NCBI GenBank assembly: GCA_947462335.1
Contig: OX381717.1
Coordinates: 18,777,166-18,841,165, forward strand
DNA from: Harmothoe impar
Taxonomy: Eukaryota; Annelida; Polychaeta; Phyllodocida; Polynoidae
Length of the DNA stretch: 64,000 nt
Direction: 5' to 3'
Position 1 is the stretch's first letter. The number at the start of each line of letters is the position of its first letter. Shown here in pieces: positions 10,632 through 22,744 of the stretch. The position numbers and the translations under genes are program-made. The notes below the pieces were generated by a model. That model searched no databases. It saw nothing but the letters and a program-made list of their open reading frames with translations, and was not told the DNA's origin.

Positions 10632-11575
10632 CACGACCCCATCCTGTAGCTACACACATTGTTCCAGCACTAACAGTCTTATTTGGGAGACACACTGGAC
10701 TCACGTGCTCGGAAAACGTGATTGTTCTTGGAAGTTTTAACAAGGCTATGTCATACTCGTTGCCGCGTGTTTTATATCTATTATGTATTGTTATATCAGA
10801 CGTCTTAATCTGGAATAACTCTTTGTGATCTCTCTTTGTAGAATAGTGCTTTCCTGTGAAGACCGTCACAGTTTTCTTTTGGGACCTGTAGAGTAAGCAA
10901 TTGTGAGAGGATTTCTTTTTCAAAGATAGACTCGTTACATGTGGGAGACTTTACAGATTGGAAGTTAAATGTCGTCATTATCATCTAGTTTGATTCATCA
11001 ACATAGGACTGCTTTTGGATAGTTATAAATAAGCGCAATTTAGTATACCAATATGTAAATTGGTTTTAGTTCAATTAGGCAACAATTATACGGAGACAAA
11101 TGAATTCTAAAATCTGAAAACTTACACACAGTGAGCGGCGGTGAGCACCCATTGGTCACTGATGATGGAGCCTCCACACCTGGAACCATGCCCAGTGCTG
11201 TTCTCGGTTCTTAGCAACACCTGCCAGGGCCAGCTGTGAGGTCTAGCCTCTACCCCACCAAAGATGTATGTGGACCATGGTGTGATGGCAGGAACCCCAC
11301 AACCTGTTAAGTTAAGCATATAAACTGTCAGATACAGAAATGCAACATGATTATGGTTATTCTGTTTCACAGTTCGGTTATGAATGTCAACTTAAGTAAA
11401 TAATGAATAAAACCATTTTTGAAATAATCTGAAATGAAAGACAACTTTGGTTCTGAGAGATTATTTAATTCACAAACATAGGAGGGAGGAAATACTAACT
11501 TGCAGCTGTGCTGGGTTGCAATACCTGCGACACCATGAAGATGGCAAGCGGCATCCAAGCACAGATCGGCGCCAT
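10632..11575 (-). CDS. Chymotrypsin-like serine protease, 5' three exons only
   Basis: Exons on the minus strand: 11500-11575, 11126-11303, 10632-10885, all with AG/GT borders and compatible phases (169 aa visible). Exon 1 encodes a signal peptide from ATG at 11575. Exon 2 starts with SCGVPAI, the Cys1-containing propeptide start of chymotrypsinogens, then the mature N-terminus IFGGVEA and the His57 motif TAAHC. Exon 3 has the Asp102 motif YDIALLKL, Cys122 (PVCLP) and GWGRG, ending phase 1 exactly where the paralog at 14802-18744 also splices. The exon carrying GDSGGP is absent down to 9560 and in bases 1-146. Either the 3' exons lie left of the window, with the 9.4-kb element in the intron, or the gene is truncated. 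The residue before IFGG is Tyr, not Arg/Lys, so activation would not be trypsin-like. Confidence 0.85.
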
Positions 11576-11647
11576 GACTGAAAGAGGGTTTGAGATTATA
11601 CTTTATCTATACCTTATCGCAGATTGAGTGCAGCCCTTAGAAGCAGT

Positions 11648-12640
11648 GTACACTGCAAACAAGGTGCTTAGGTTTTAAACAAGTCTAGGTCTAAACCTGT
11701 TTAAGATCTGAACATTTTACTAGGTTTGTGTTTTCGAATCCTTCTGTGTAGGAATTAAACACTTTTATTCTTAATACCTAAACATTTATGTTAATTATGT
11801 TTAGATGTTTAGTATTAAAGTGGCATGACGGGTAGGTGTTTAGGGTGTTAACACATGTAGTGTTTAGATTTTAATCAGGTAGTTTAGGCACATACCAGAT
11901 GGCGGCTCTGTTCTTGACTGTAGTCTCTGTAACCACTCAAACGTTATTGTTGGACTAAAAGTACTGAGTATTGGAAATTTTTGTCGTTCGCCTAAACAGG
12001 TTACTAGAATTTTTTATTCTTTTTAAGGTAGGCATAAGGTAGCGTTTGTACCAAGTACGCCCCGTCTTACATACATAAAAGTACTGAGTAGGTTAACTTA
12101 AATGTGAAGGGATAATATAGAATAGAATATACACAGTGCAGGATTTGTGGCTTGGATCTTACATAAGTGTGATCACTGTGCATTACAGATACATCTGCTA
12201 TATATATACACCTCTTAGAATGGATATGGCAATATCTTGCCTGGAGGACTGTAGTATTGACTCAAGGTTGTGTCTATGACAAAGTAGAGGTATGTGTGCA
12301 ATAGTGATGCATACATTGCCTTGCTGGTGGTGGGGGCTACTAGTAGTCTCTTCAAGACACTACATGAAAACTAAGTAAATCATGAATTGATCTAAATACA
12401 AATATCTAAACACAATGGTATTACATGTCTTCAGCCGCACCACTTTTAAGCATTTGAAGGATGAACAGAATAATATGCCAAGGACTTGAATTTTCCAAAG
12501 ACATTTTTCTCCTAAACACATGAATTTCTAAGCAAAATTATTATTATTGGCCTAAAGATGTTTAGGAATGTATCGTGTGGACAAATATGGAGCAGAATTG
12601 TGTTTAGGATTGTGTTTAATATTTAAACACTATTTTTGGA
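11648..12640 (-). mobile_element. TGTTTAG-rich element, copy 1
   Basis: Bases from GTACACTGCAAACAAGGTGC match the inverted end of the 21250-22078 element. The body is studded with TGTTTAG/CTAAACA words and the far end near 12600-12640 carries ATTGTGTTTAATATTTAAAC. The right terminus is degraded. No coding capacity; probably a non-autonomous DNA transposon. Confidence 0.55.
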
Positions 12641-12711
12641 ATGAAGATCAAAACCTTTTCACATCAATTGAGGGGACGTAATAATGGTTCAAGCTAAATT
12701 TAGTACGACGA

Positions 12712-12837
12712 TAGGCCTGTGTCCACTAGAATGTGTAACACTGCTTTTTTTGCCGAAAATGCCAAAATGGGTTTGTCGGCGCCAAAACAGTGTCATAAAT
12801 GAAAACAGTGTCATATATCCTAGTGGACACGGGCCTA
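12712..12837. mobile_element. 126-bp TA-flanked MITE
   Basis: Ends TAGGCCTGTGTCCACTAGA and CCTAGTGGACACGGGCCTA form a 19-bp inverted repeat with two mismatches. The interior has a short repeated AACAGTGTCATA word. Non-coding. Confidence 0.65.
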
Positions 12838-14801
12838 ATGTCAAAGAGATCAAATTAGGGAGCTATGTGATTGGTCATTCTGACAGCAAGCGGGGGGGGG
12901 GGGGGCTGTTGAATCAATTTTTGTGCTGGCGTGCCCAGGTGTTTTCAGTCCAGCCCAGAGAGGGACCCCATTTCCTTGCCCAATTTCTTTTTTTGGCCTC
13001 TGTGGCTGAACTTGAATCTCTGCTAGGATTTCTTGTCCTCGGGGTACAGGAAGTAGGAAAAGTATGGTGGCAGTGGTCCTCAAGAAAACCAACTACTGGT
13101 ATTATCAGTTGGTATCAGTCACAGTTTCTGGTCGATGGTCCCGAGAGAACAAGAACCCCAGTCCAAGCAAAGCTATAAGGTTATGCCACATATAACACTG
13201 TGGAATGCTATCGGGATCGTATATAACAGTATAACATAGATACCACCCACAGAAAATGAACATGAGACCATACTATTAGACCATATTATGACGTCCCTCT
13301 GGGTAGTCGGCGTGGAGCGAGGGACCATTACAGCCCGGGGAAAGTTCCCGGTCTTAGCCTACCCATAATGCACCACCCACCATACGTTTCTTATATGACG
13401 TCATAATGGCACCAAATATTGTGCCCAAACAGGGGCTCTACAGACGTTGATATGTAATGATCCCTCGAACCAGCCAAACCCAGAGCAGTGGACTAACCAT
13501 ACTATTATGTTGGATAAATCTGCAGTAAAACTCCAGTTTGATAAGTGTAACTGTAATTAAATAGCCATAAATGACATAATGCCTACCTGGGTTTTGGCGG
13601 ATTCCTGCTGTCAAATCGTATATAGAGGGTGATTATCTAGTCCGCGAGAACGCTCAAAGACAGTCAATGGCTAGAGTGTTCTAAGAGGTGTGTGATCTTA
13701 ATCTCACCTGGGGGTTATAAGTGTCTATATGTTCAAACATGCTACCACCTGAAGAGGTACACACATGATAATCGGGAAACACAAGTCCAGACAAATACAT
13801 GAATTGACGACACTGTCTAGAAGGGAAAGATAGGTTAAGTTGCCGCTTGAGATATTGATGTGTATTCAGGGGCAGGGGTTTCAGGGAGGAGAGGTTCAAA
13901 GTTGGACGATTGCAACGTTCATTGTTCACAAAGTGAACCCCTCAAGGTACCACATGTGAATTCGTTAAGTACAAATCCCAGCTGAAGTAATTAAATGACT
14001 GGTTGTGTACCAACCAGTCATCCTTCACATGGTTAACATTTTTCAATTTGCATCAAGTTTGTCAGTAGAACAATGCTAGGACTAAGGCTAGTCATTTATT
14101 AACAATAGAACACTCTTTGTTCATATCTCGACTCTCTGTGACTCTACAATGATAATAAGAGTCTCGACTTGAAGAACATCGTTTTCTATTCTCTAAGTAT
14201 TTAATTTCCTGGAACTAATTCAGAGTTACTCACATGCACTCATAAAACGAAAAACAGTTTATTGGCAATGTATTGCAGTAGTTTATTCTGTTCTGTGATT
14301 AGCTTTTACATTCTGTTCCAATACATATGTAGTAATTGTTGTGTTTTGGCTGCCGGTAACCAGGTATATCAGGTGAACCTTGGAAGCCCTGCTTTGAAGA
14401 CATCTGCCTTCTACATTGGTCACTTCGGTAGAGGGTAGCCTTGACTTTTGTATACAAGCAGTCGTGGATATTAGGCTATAAAACTGCTCGCTAGACAATA
14501 GATAAACAGAAGCATGTATAAAGTTGTAAACTATGTTAGCTTGCGACATGCTAGATGAAATAGCACATCTAAGATAAACAGAAGTTATAAAGTAGCACCA
14601 CTGGTGGCTGCCAAACACAGTGAAGAAGAAATCCCCTCTGCACTGTATGAACACTGGGCCTGGAATCTGTAGTTAGCCAATCAAAGATGGTGGATGGTGA
14701 GCCTCTAGCCTCCTACCCTTGGTCGCAGGCGGTACAGGCCTAGGGGTGATACAGACGTTTGCCATGCGTGGTGATTTAATACGCAATTGTGTTATCATCC
14801 A
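12838..14801. other. Intergenic stretch between the two protease genes
   Basis: I see no coding exon. It holds a poly-G run (12893-12904) and a repeat segment at 13715-13960, containing GAGGTACACACATGATAATCG, that is also present at 31400-31500. The 3' end of the upstream protease gene lies at 14802. Confidence 0.5.
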
Positions 14802-17800
14802 TTATCCGTGGAGGCAGTAGAGAAGGGCGCCCAAAGACAACTTGACAAGGGCCTGGTTAGTGCGTACTTCTTGGGCACCTGCAAATAGAACCATCACTTC
14901 TGTGTAAGCTAGTTTGTTAATAATGCAAGTTTATGGGAATATCTGAATATTCTTATGTAACATGAGATATGGGAGGATGGACTGCTTTTCTAAAATAGGA
15001 ATTATCCTGGGGAATTTCTTGCTGCAACTGTAAAATGGTAATACATTGTAATGTTAGACCAACCTGCTGCAGCGTGAATCCAATCCAGATATGCTGTCAC
15101 ACGCACAAAAGCGTCTGGGCCATATCCGCAGGTCTCCTTGCCCCATGAGGTGATTCCATACAGAATGTACTCACCATGCTCTTCGCAGACCAAAGGGCCA
15201 CCCGAATCTCCCTGATGAAAACATATAGTTTAAAAACAGTTTAAAAACAACTTTGATTTGTAATTATAAATGTATATAATGATTGCCGTAGTGCTATTTA
15301 TATTACATTTAAGGTTGATCGCTACTCTTACTTTTTCATCCATAGAATTTCCTAATTTTTTGCCTCAGGGTAGTTTAGATCATTAAGAAATGGAAAATGT
15401 AAAAAAAAAGTGGGGGTCCCGGGCTACTTTTTTTATTACAGATTTTTGAAAAAAAAAAGTATTTTCTATTTTTGGCAAAAAATACCTAAATTATGAAATT
15501 TTCACGATTTTTTTTCTCATTGAACCACTGCCCACATCAATGTGATATTTTGAATGAATGATCTTATATTGTGTCCTTAAGTAGGAAAAATAAAATTATG
15601 GTCCAAAAACAACCCTTTTGTGAAAAAAAAGTGGTAGTTTTAGGACCATTAATTAAATTTGATGCTAAATTTGTCAACAAAATTGTTAAAAATAACGGAA
15701 AAAAATCCATAGACTTTTTTTTTTATTTTTCTCAAAAAATAGTTTAGATTATTTGCTAACATAAAAAAGTAATTTTGATAGGGGGTCCCGAGCATAATTT
15801 TAGGGTTTTGGGCCTTTGAAGTAAAAAAGTAGGAAAAAACGGTCTAAATCTCATATTTAAAGGCCAAAATAATAGGTAACAAGCCAAGGATCAGGGTAAA
15901 AAATGTATATATTTTATACCCTTGTTTGTTTTAAGTACAGGGATGTTATCTATATTAATCTCAATGATGATTTATTCGTAAATAATACCAATATTCTAAT
16001 TCATGTTAAAAATAGCAAATATCACTGGCTCCAAATATATCAAATATTTAAAGGGCAATAAAATACTCAATGTTGCTCGGTTTTGTCCAATTTTTGGATA
16101 TGGGTTAGTGTGCGTGTATATGTATCCAGTTATATAATATAAGCCCACTCTGACAATTTAAAGCTATATGCGCAGAAAGCTGCGCAGGAGTCCATATTCC
16201 ATGAGTAGCGATCAACCTTAAAAGTTATATTGGTGCTAGTGCAATCGCACCAATATTATTCTAGAACAAATAATTTAATATGGGGAAACTTTGCTCTAGG
16301 CTAACAGAGACCTCAATGTGTTCAGCTTGGGCTTTAATACGGATGCAGTCTTTGTTACAGATTGTGAATAGTTTGAAAGCAGTTCAAAAGCAGACTCTGG
16401 CCACATGATGTCCATATCAGCAAAGTGCCACAAACCATATCTATATGCATGTCAGGTTAGAGATACCAGGCAAACAGTTGTTTTTTTACTTACTTGGCAG
16501 GTATCTGAACTGGAGTCATATGTGCAAAGCATTAATTTTTCGTTGAAGCCTTTAAACGGGAGACGACGTGTACATACGGCAGGATCATAGATTGTCATCG
16601 TTGCCTGTTTTAATACATCATTTTCTCCTTTAAAAGCATCTACAAAGAACGAAAATCCAAAAAATGCATCGCCCAAATACAGTTTTCTCAAATCACTTTT
16701 TTTTTTCAAAATGGTTGTTATCAAACGTCAAGTTGATAGTTGACAGAAGCCATTCTGAAGAAAGAAAATAGCACCTTGGGTGTTTTTGAACAGGTCACTT
16801 GTTTGTAAATGGTTGCTGTCAACTGCCAAGTTGACAGTTGACAGCAACAGTTTTGCCAAATACTTTCACAAAAAAAGTTTTAAAGTTTAGATAAAAAACG
16901 AGTAAAAACGACATGCCCGAATCACTTTCTGTCAATTTGACCATTTTGAAAAAAAAGAAGTGATTTTCAAAGGACACATATTATGCACTGTGTTCTGGTT
17001 ATCAGGGTGAATGATGGGGCCCTTGGTGGGGGGGGGGGGTCGCATGTCGATTTTACGAAATACCCATGTCGCCATATTGATTTCAAGAAATGTCCCATGT
17101 CCCATGTCACTATCAAATTTTTCCACCTGTCACATGTCACTAAGCCCCGAAATGGTCCATGTCGCTGTGTCGAATTTAGGGGTCTAGGGCCATACTGATT
17201 CCAAGTACACAAAGATAAAAAAAAAAAGGCTTAAGCAGGAAGTGAAATAAATGACATAACCAAACCACTTACCAACATATCCCCAACCGGTTGTCATACA
17301 TTGAGTGCCTATTCCAACATTCTTTTTAGGTCGACGCACAGGCTGGACATTAGTTGTATAATTAAAAATACCGTTGATTTTCAGCACAGCTATGTCATCA
17401 TGGAACTCAAATTCCCTATAGCTATCGTGTATCTTGATTTCTGCTATATCGAACATTTGAGATCCACCGATGTCACTTAGGTTATGCACACCAGCTAATA
17501 GATGTATATCCATTGGCTTTGGTCCGTCCCTGTTTAATAAAGAAATGCTGCAATATAGGGGTGGGCCAGGGGAAAGGGCACTCTCATTTTTGGGGTCAAA
17601 GATTCATGGCTATCATTGACTTTTAATATACATGTATAGTCTACACATGTTCTTACCAAAGTGTCATTGAGAATGCAATAGGCCTTACAGTTTTTTCTGC
17701 AGGTGTTACCTACACTAAACTGTACACCTAAAGTCGATTCTACTGTGTACCTACAAAAATATACTTTTAAAAGCGCAATTCATGAGATCAAATTTGCTCA

Positions 17801-18744
17801 CATATGTGGCTCTGAACCCCAGGACCGCTGCTGTGGCTTATACAAGAGTATTTAGAATAGGATATAGAATATGAGGTTTTCTGAATGAGACACCTTTTCT
17901 GTGTTTTCAAAGAATGCATATATCAACGGACTCCTTTCAGTCTGGCTAGCCACTCTGCCGCTCCGATTACCAGGGTGGCGTTAAAATCTTACCACCAAAA
18001 CCACTGTACAGGACAGTAATTGTTATTCTGGTTTCAATGGAAGGAGATGCACATGCAACTCATGCTGTGGTTGATGTATTTTAACCAGGGCCATGTGCTC
18101 CTGCCACTAACAGGTAATAGATGTAAACTGTGCCTCTACATGGGTACCGGTAGTTTTTACCATGTCGCTGTGTCGATTTTTAGCAAAAGGGCTGTGTCGC
18201 CGTGTCGATTTTATCCCATATTATTAGTTGATTTGTCAATGTGTCGCCCGTGTCGATTTTTACCCATGTAGAGGCACTACACTGTGAGATCATTACTAAT
18301 CACCAAATAAATGACCGTCATAAATTCCTGTGTATAACCGGTTGTTTATATAAGAACCAAACCCCCAGTGCTAATTATACAATATTCTCAAAGTCCAGGG
18401 GCAGGTATTATAAGGGTTTTTTAAAACGTTTGTCCGCGCACCTGGGTGAGCTATCCCGTAATTTGCAGGTAAAATGTGGTAATCCATACTTACACACAAT
18501 GTGCTGCAGTGATCACCGAGTCATTGTTGATAATTGAACCTCCACATGAAGAGCCTGCCGCAGTCTCCAGATATATCTGCCAGGGCCAGTCACCAGGGCT
18601 AGCTTCTTGACCGTTGTAGATATAAGATGTCAATGGAGGAGAATGTGGGGACCCATCCTCTGCTCCTGTAGACTTACACGATGATACAGTGAGCAGTGAC
18701 ATGACACAGGCCGCAAACAGACTGTAGATGATACCCCGGGCCAT
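14802..18744 (-). CDS. Secreted trypsin-fold serine protease, complete 5-exon gene
   Basis: Exons: 18494-18744, 17273-17529, 16494-16639, 15064-15211, 14802-14878. They join in frame to 879 nt, 292 aa plus stop. The ATG at 18744 opens a signal peptide. Mature start is IYNGQEA, then His57 (TAAHC), Asp102 (DDIAVLKI) and Ser195 (CQGDSGGPLVC); the catalytic triad is complete. The D-T-C-Q-G-D-S spacing puts Asp at position 189, which predicts cleavage after Arg/Lys. The SWGKETCGYGPDAF segment appears to put Asp where Gly226 is usual, which could narrow the pocket. Tyr, not Arg/Lys, precedes IYNG, so the activating enzyme is unlikely to be trypsin-like. Cys122 is missing (QPVRRP), unlike the neighbour. 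The last exon adds a short tail ending in a hydrophobic LVKLSLGALLYCL stretch, possibly a membrane or GPI signal. The substrate is unknown. Confidence 0.9.
15309..16221. mobile_element. 913-bp TTAA-flanked MITE in a protease intron
   Basis: TTAAGGTTGATCGCTACTC at 15309-15327 is perfectly inverted at 16203-16221. TTAA at both ends fits a TTAA target duplication, as in piggyBac-type transposition, although these tips are not the classical CCC. The interior is A+T-rich with poly-T/poly-A blocks and no ORF. It lies in intron 3 of the protease gene. Confidence 0.6.
16735..16860. repeat. Small inverted repeat in intron 2 of the protease gene
   Basis: TCAAGTTGATAGTTGACAG, GTTGCTGTCAACTGCC and AAGTTGACAGTTGACAGCAAC give overlapping GTCAACT/AGTTGAC palindromes. 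No function seen. Confidence 0.5.
17013..17185 (+). repeat. ATGTC-iterated dispersed repeat in intron 1 of the protease gene
   Basis: It begins GGGGCCCTTGGT plus a G run, then CGCATGTCGATTTTACGAAA with further ATGTC, ATGTCAC and ATGTCGC words, and ends GAATTTAGGGGTCTAGGGCC. It matches the start of the copy at 27543. Confidence 0.65.
18155..18270 (+). repeat. Divergent GTGTCG-iterated repeat copy
   Basis: CATGTCGCTGTGTCGATTTT, CTGTGTCGCCGTGTCGATTT and GTGTCGCCCGTGTCGATTTT follow each other. It is the same word grammar as the ATGTC family, flanked by CTCTACATGGGTA/TACCCATGTAGAG as a short inverted end. Confidence 0.5.
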
Positions 18745-18752
18745 ATCTGTCG

Positions 18753-18786
18753 GACTGAAGAATAGGTGAATTCAAACGTATTTAAA
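18753..18786 (-). promoter_or_regulatory. Predicted core promoter of the protease gene
   Basis: On the minus strand TTTAAATA (18786-18779) lies 30 bp upstream of the A of an initiator-like TCAGTC (18758-18753, A at 18756). That would give a 12-nt 5' UTR before the ATG at 18744. The spacing fits a TATA/Inr pair; no experimental support. Confidence 0.4.
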
Positions 18787-19364
18787 GGTTATAAAGGGTT
18801 TGCATTTAAGCATTTAAGCATTTCTGGCCAAGGTAAATGCGGCAATGGGAGTGTATTCATACAGCCTAAGACCTTGACCTTGTGAAGCATGTGACCAGTG
18901 GGTATTCTGTATGAACTGGCAATATTTCAGAACAGACCTCGAATTCTTAGAGAAAGGTATACTACTACTTTCAAGTCTGATAGCATTTATGGCACTAAAA
19001 TATTATTATCTATAATTCATTAACCTGCAAAATGTAGGTGTGTCTAAAATTACACTTTTTGACAGTTTTCTCGGCTTTTTCTTAATAAGGTACATCTCTA
19101 CCCAAATCCCAACCTCGGAGGCCGTCACCTCCGATGCCCCTGCTATGGCCAATTGCAGCTAGGCTAAAATAAAGCTACATATTCCATAGGGCCTACTTGT
19201 AATTCATTAAACAATTAATTGACTGAATTCCCATGTAGCCATATTGAATTAGCATAATAAGTGAAGGCACTGTACTGATATATACAAAAAACCTACCAAA
19301 CAATAATACAATGCATTAAAATAGTTACCAGGTTATCGCATGAAAACAGTCAATGCCTACCTAC

Positions 19365-19645
19365 TTGCTTTGAATTGGTGCGTTGATATTGTAAATCGCA
19401 ACAAAGGTACGCGGTTCCTATTCAGTGGATGCCCATCACAGTCTTGGAGTACCAAACCTTGGAGTACTCGGAATATCTAGAGTGGAAATAATATCATGGC
19501 ATCTCATCATATTGAAAGTATCTATTCAAACATGTCAGGGGTCGGGGACACCTATAGATATGAGGATCCGCAAACAGCCAGGCAAACACTCAAAATTCAG
19601 TATTCATCATGTACCTTTGACAGAATTGCAGATAACGCTCTTCTT
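19365..19645 (+). repeat. Dispersed ~275-bp repeat, copy 1
   Basis: It aligns with 23285-23560 through shared words such as CAAACAGCCAGGCAAAC, GGGACACCT and TTCAAACATGTC/TTCAACCATCTC. The divergence indicates old copies. Non-coding. Confidence 0.5.
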
Positions 19646-20092
19646 TTGCTTTCGCAGATGTGTGAAACAATAAAGGTCAAATCCCACAACGCGAGAGAGG
19701 GTCAGCAATGTTGTGAATTGGTCTTATTGCCGATTTTTGGCCCTATTTTGGCTAAGACAGGCCCAAATCGGTGAGAAAGGGTTGCCTTTGTCTTGTGATT
19801 TGGGAAATCACAAGGATCAAATGAGTTGGATATTTGTCCCTGGAAGGCCTAGAAAATGTTGCTTATTGGAATATGTCAATCATTTGGCTTAGGCCACTCC
19901 AATTAATATACTTGTTTCTCATCACCGCGCACGTCTCCAATATTGTCCTTGAAAGATTTTTTTGTCGTTGAAATTCTAATGGGAAAACATGATAAAAATG
20001 GATTCCCTAAGGGCATATTTGGTATCAAATTAAAGCTTACAGTGCCGCGAATTCAATGGCCTATAGACTGGGGGCCAATGTGAGAAAAGGGG

Positions 20093-20640
20093 CTTAGAAA
20101 TGCGGTTTTGTAGCACCCCCGACAGAACAGGCATAACATGGCATCAAATGAAAGGGGAATCCCAGGGCTATCACATACAGTAAAATGCTGATTTCCATGG
20201 CATCTTGCAATGGTAGATTGAAATAGCTAAAGGAATTAGTGTGGCTGTTTGACACAAGGAGGCATACCTGTTTCACAGGGGAGACCATCTGTGGACCATA
20301 ATGATGGACATGGCACCATTTCAAAACCTGTTGGAAGGTGTTCCAGGGTTAGGGCATGTCAACCAACAAGATCCTTTTCCCCAATCACTCTATGGACATT
20401 ATATAAAAATGGTCTGACCATCCAAGTAGCAGCCTATTCCCAGTCAATACTGAAATTAGGTCCTATGATGAGCTATTTGTATATTGTGGATTACAAGTTG
20501 CCATGGAAACCAGCATTTTTCTCTGTGTGTCTGTAGGGTTACAGGGTGATGCATACTCTTATCTGATAGCCATTGGATTCCCCTTTCATTTGATACCATG
20601 TTATGCCTGTTTTGTTTGGGGTGCTACGAATTTCAAATCC
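20093..20640. repeat. Inverted repeat with ~125-140-bp arms
   Basis: Segment 20093-20214 is the approximate reverse complement of 20498-20637; shared words include GATTCCCCTTTCATTTGAT and CCATGTTATGCCTGTT. About 280 bp separate the arms. Probably a foldback-type element remnant. Confidence 0.65.
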
Positions 20641-21036
20641 AGAGTTGTGGGACCCCAGTCTACTAGAGGAAACATGCAAATTCACAATGTTTGGAGATCA
20701 CTAATATTTGAATGACTAAAAACTCAATTTTTTTCAATGCTAGCCAAAATTCCCCTACCCCTTTTGTACTCAGCAAAAAAAAAGAGAAAAAAAAGCGCCC
20801 TCGTCATATCTCTCATGGCTTAGTGAAGAGAAACAAGGATATTTTTTTGAGTGGCCTTATATAAGGGGGACACTCCAAATATATTTAGGCTAATTGAGAG
20901 GGAATAGTGAGGACAAATCATTCTGTAAAGTAACTCCCCTCAAACAGATCCATTAACTAGTCCTGCACGCAACACTTTGCTTGCCTATAATTGACCACTG
21001 TGGGATTTGGAGAGGCATAAGATCATGGGACAAGTG

Positions 21037-21137
21037 TTGCGATTTACAATATTGGCAACAGTTGCCCCTTGTTTTTATGTCAATAATCAACACTTTCTGG
21101 TCCATTTTTTCGCGTTGTGGGATTTGACCTTAAAGGC
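21037..21137 (+). repeat. ~100-bp segment duplicated next to the assembly gap
   Basis: GTGTTGCGATTTACAATATT onward recurs at 31023-31122 with about five differences, up to GGGATTTGACCTTAA. The second copy abuts the N gap. Confidence 0.8.
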
Positions 21138-21249
21138 ATTAACTATATCTGACAGGGGCCTTGTACAGTTCTTTAATTTTAGAGCATAGTTTAAACTTAA
21201 GAGTACCGTCTGCCGACCAGGCATTTCCCCAGTATGTTCCATGGGGGAA

Positions 21250-22078
21250 GCTATACACTGCAAAAAAGGTGTTTAGACCCTAAACACAATCCTAAACACA
21301 TTCCTGCCCCGTTTTTGTCCACACAATATGTTCCTAAACATGTTTAGATCAATAATATGTTTAGATCAGTGCTTAGACAATTATGTGTTTAAAGCAATGT
21401 GTTTAGGACAATGAAGTGTTTAGAATTCAAGGATTTAGCATATTATTGTGTTTATCTGTCAAGTGTTTAAGGATAAAAGTGGTGTACCTAGAGATGTAGA
21501 TTATTTTTATGTTTAGATATTTATACATGGTGTATTTAAAAAAATGTATTATGTTATTTCCATATAGTGTCTTGAAGAGACTTCTAGCAGCCCCCCCCCC
21601 CCTCCTTAGGGCAATACATGCATCACTATTTCACATAGGCCTCTACTTTAACACAGACACAACCTTGAGTCAATACAACAGACCTTCAGGGAAGATAATG
21701 CTTTATCCATTCTTGGAGTTCTTAAAATAGGTGTCTATGTAGTCGATTTAACTAAGTTTTAATCACCTTTAGATCCACAATAACATTTGAGTGGTTGTAG
21801 AAACTACAGTCAACCACAAAGCTGCCATCTGGTATGTGTTTGATGTACCATGATCTAAACACTACATGTTTACATCCTAAACACTATTTTTTTATACTGT
21901 TTAAATACTAAACATCTAAACATATTCAATATAAATGTTTAGGTGTTTAGAATAAAAGTGTTTAATTCCTAAACAGAAAGATTCAATGACACAAACCTAG
22001 TAATATGTTTAGACTTTAAACATGTTTAGACCTAAACATGTTTAAAACCTAAGCACCTTTTTTTGTAGTGTAGCAAAT
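21250..22078 (+). mobile_element. TGTTTAG-rich DNA element, copy 2
   Basis: The left end TACACTGCAAAAAAGGTGTT and right end CACCTTTTTTTGTAGTGTA are inverted repeats with a few mismatches. The body is dense in CTAAACA/TGTTTAG words. The copy at 11648-12640 has the opposite orientation. No ORF of note. Confidence 0.65.
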
Positions 22079-22102
22079 TGAAAGTAGGGATGATATTGAA
22101 GA

Positions 22103-22255
22103 TACCGCACCGTCGCGATAAAGCGCCGGTTTTGAAAGAGCGCCGGCCTTGTACAAGCGCCGGGGGTGCAGGGGTGTTATGTTGAAATATTCCTTAAGCA
22201 CTGAAATAGGATCTCAAATAAGCCCTTATCTTGGTTTTTTCGCGACGGTACGGTA
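22103..22255. mobile_element. 153-bp TA-flanked MITE with CCG(C/T)ACCGTCGCGA ends
   Basis: TACCGCACCGTCGCGA on the left and TCGCGACGGTACGGTA on the right are inverted with one mismatch. The interior repeats an AGCGCCGG word three times. Confidence 0.6.
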
Positions 22256-22744
22256 AGCCAAGGGCTGATAAGATAAAGGCAGGTACATGTATACGAACTA
22301 TGTTGTTAACCTTAGTTACTGGAACTGTCCAATTTATATTTAGATTGACATAATCCCATTAGTGCCAATTAGTGATATATATGATGGGCTGCTTTTCTCT
22401 TCTTTTCTTCCTATCGATCATGAGGAACGGGAATCTGGCATTCGTTTTTAAATTTGAAATGCCTAACTTCTAGTGAATCTATCGTATTATCAAGGTCGAA
22501 ATGCATACAATAAGCTAGGGATCACCTGCTGATTCTGCGACTTTCAAGTAGCTTGCACCATAGATGGTATCAATATTGAAAGTAACAATGATTTTGAAAG
22601 TTAAACAACGATATAGGATGCAAACTAGGTTTCAGCATATCTCTGTCTCGTCTTTGGTTGTCGAGGCACAATTTAATTTACTGTGGAGGCACGTACCCTC
22701 TCTTTTTTGCCTGTAGTTGCCTGTAGTTGTCATTATCCAATTTA

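Noticed and set aside
12684..13178. 164-codon plus-strand frame
   Set aside because: It overlaps a MITE and a poly-G run and shows no recognisable domain.
10632..18744. One polyprotease with two S1 domains instead of two genes
   Set aside because: Each has its own ATG and signal peptide, and the upstream gene has a stop codon at 14802-14804.
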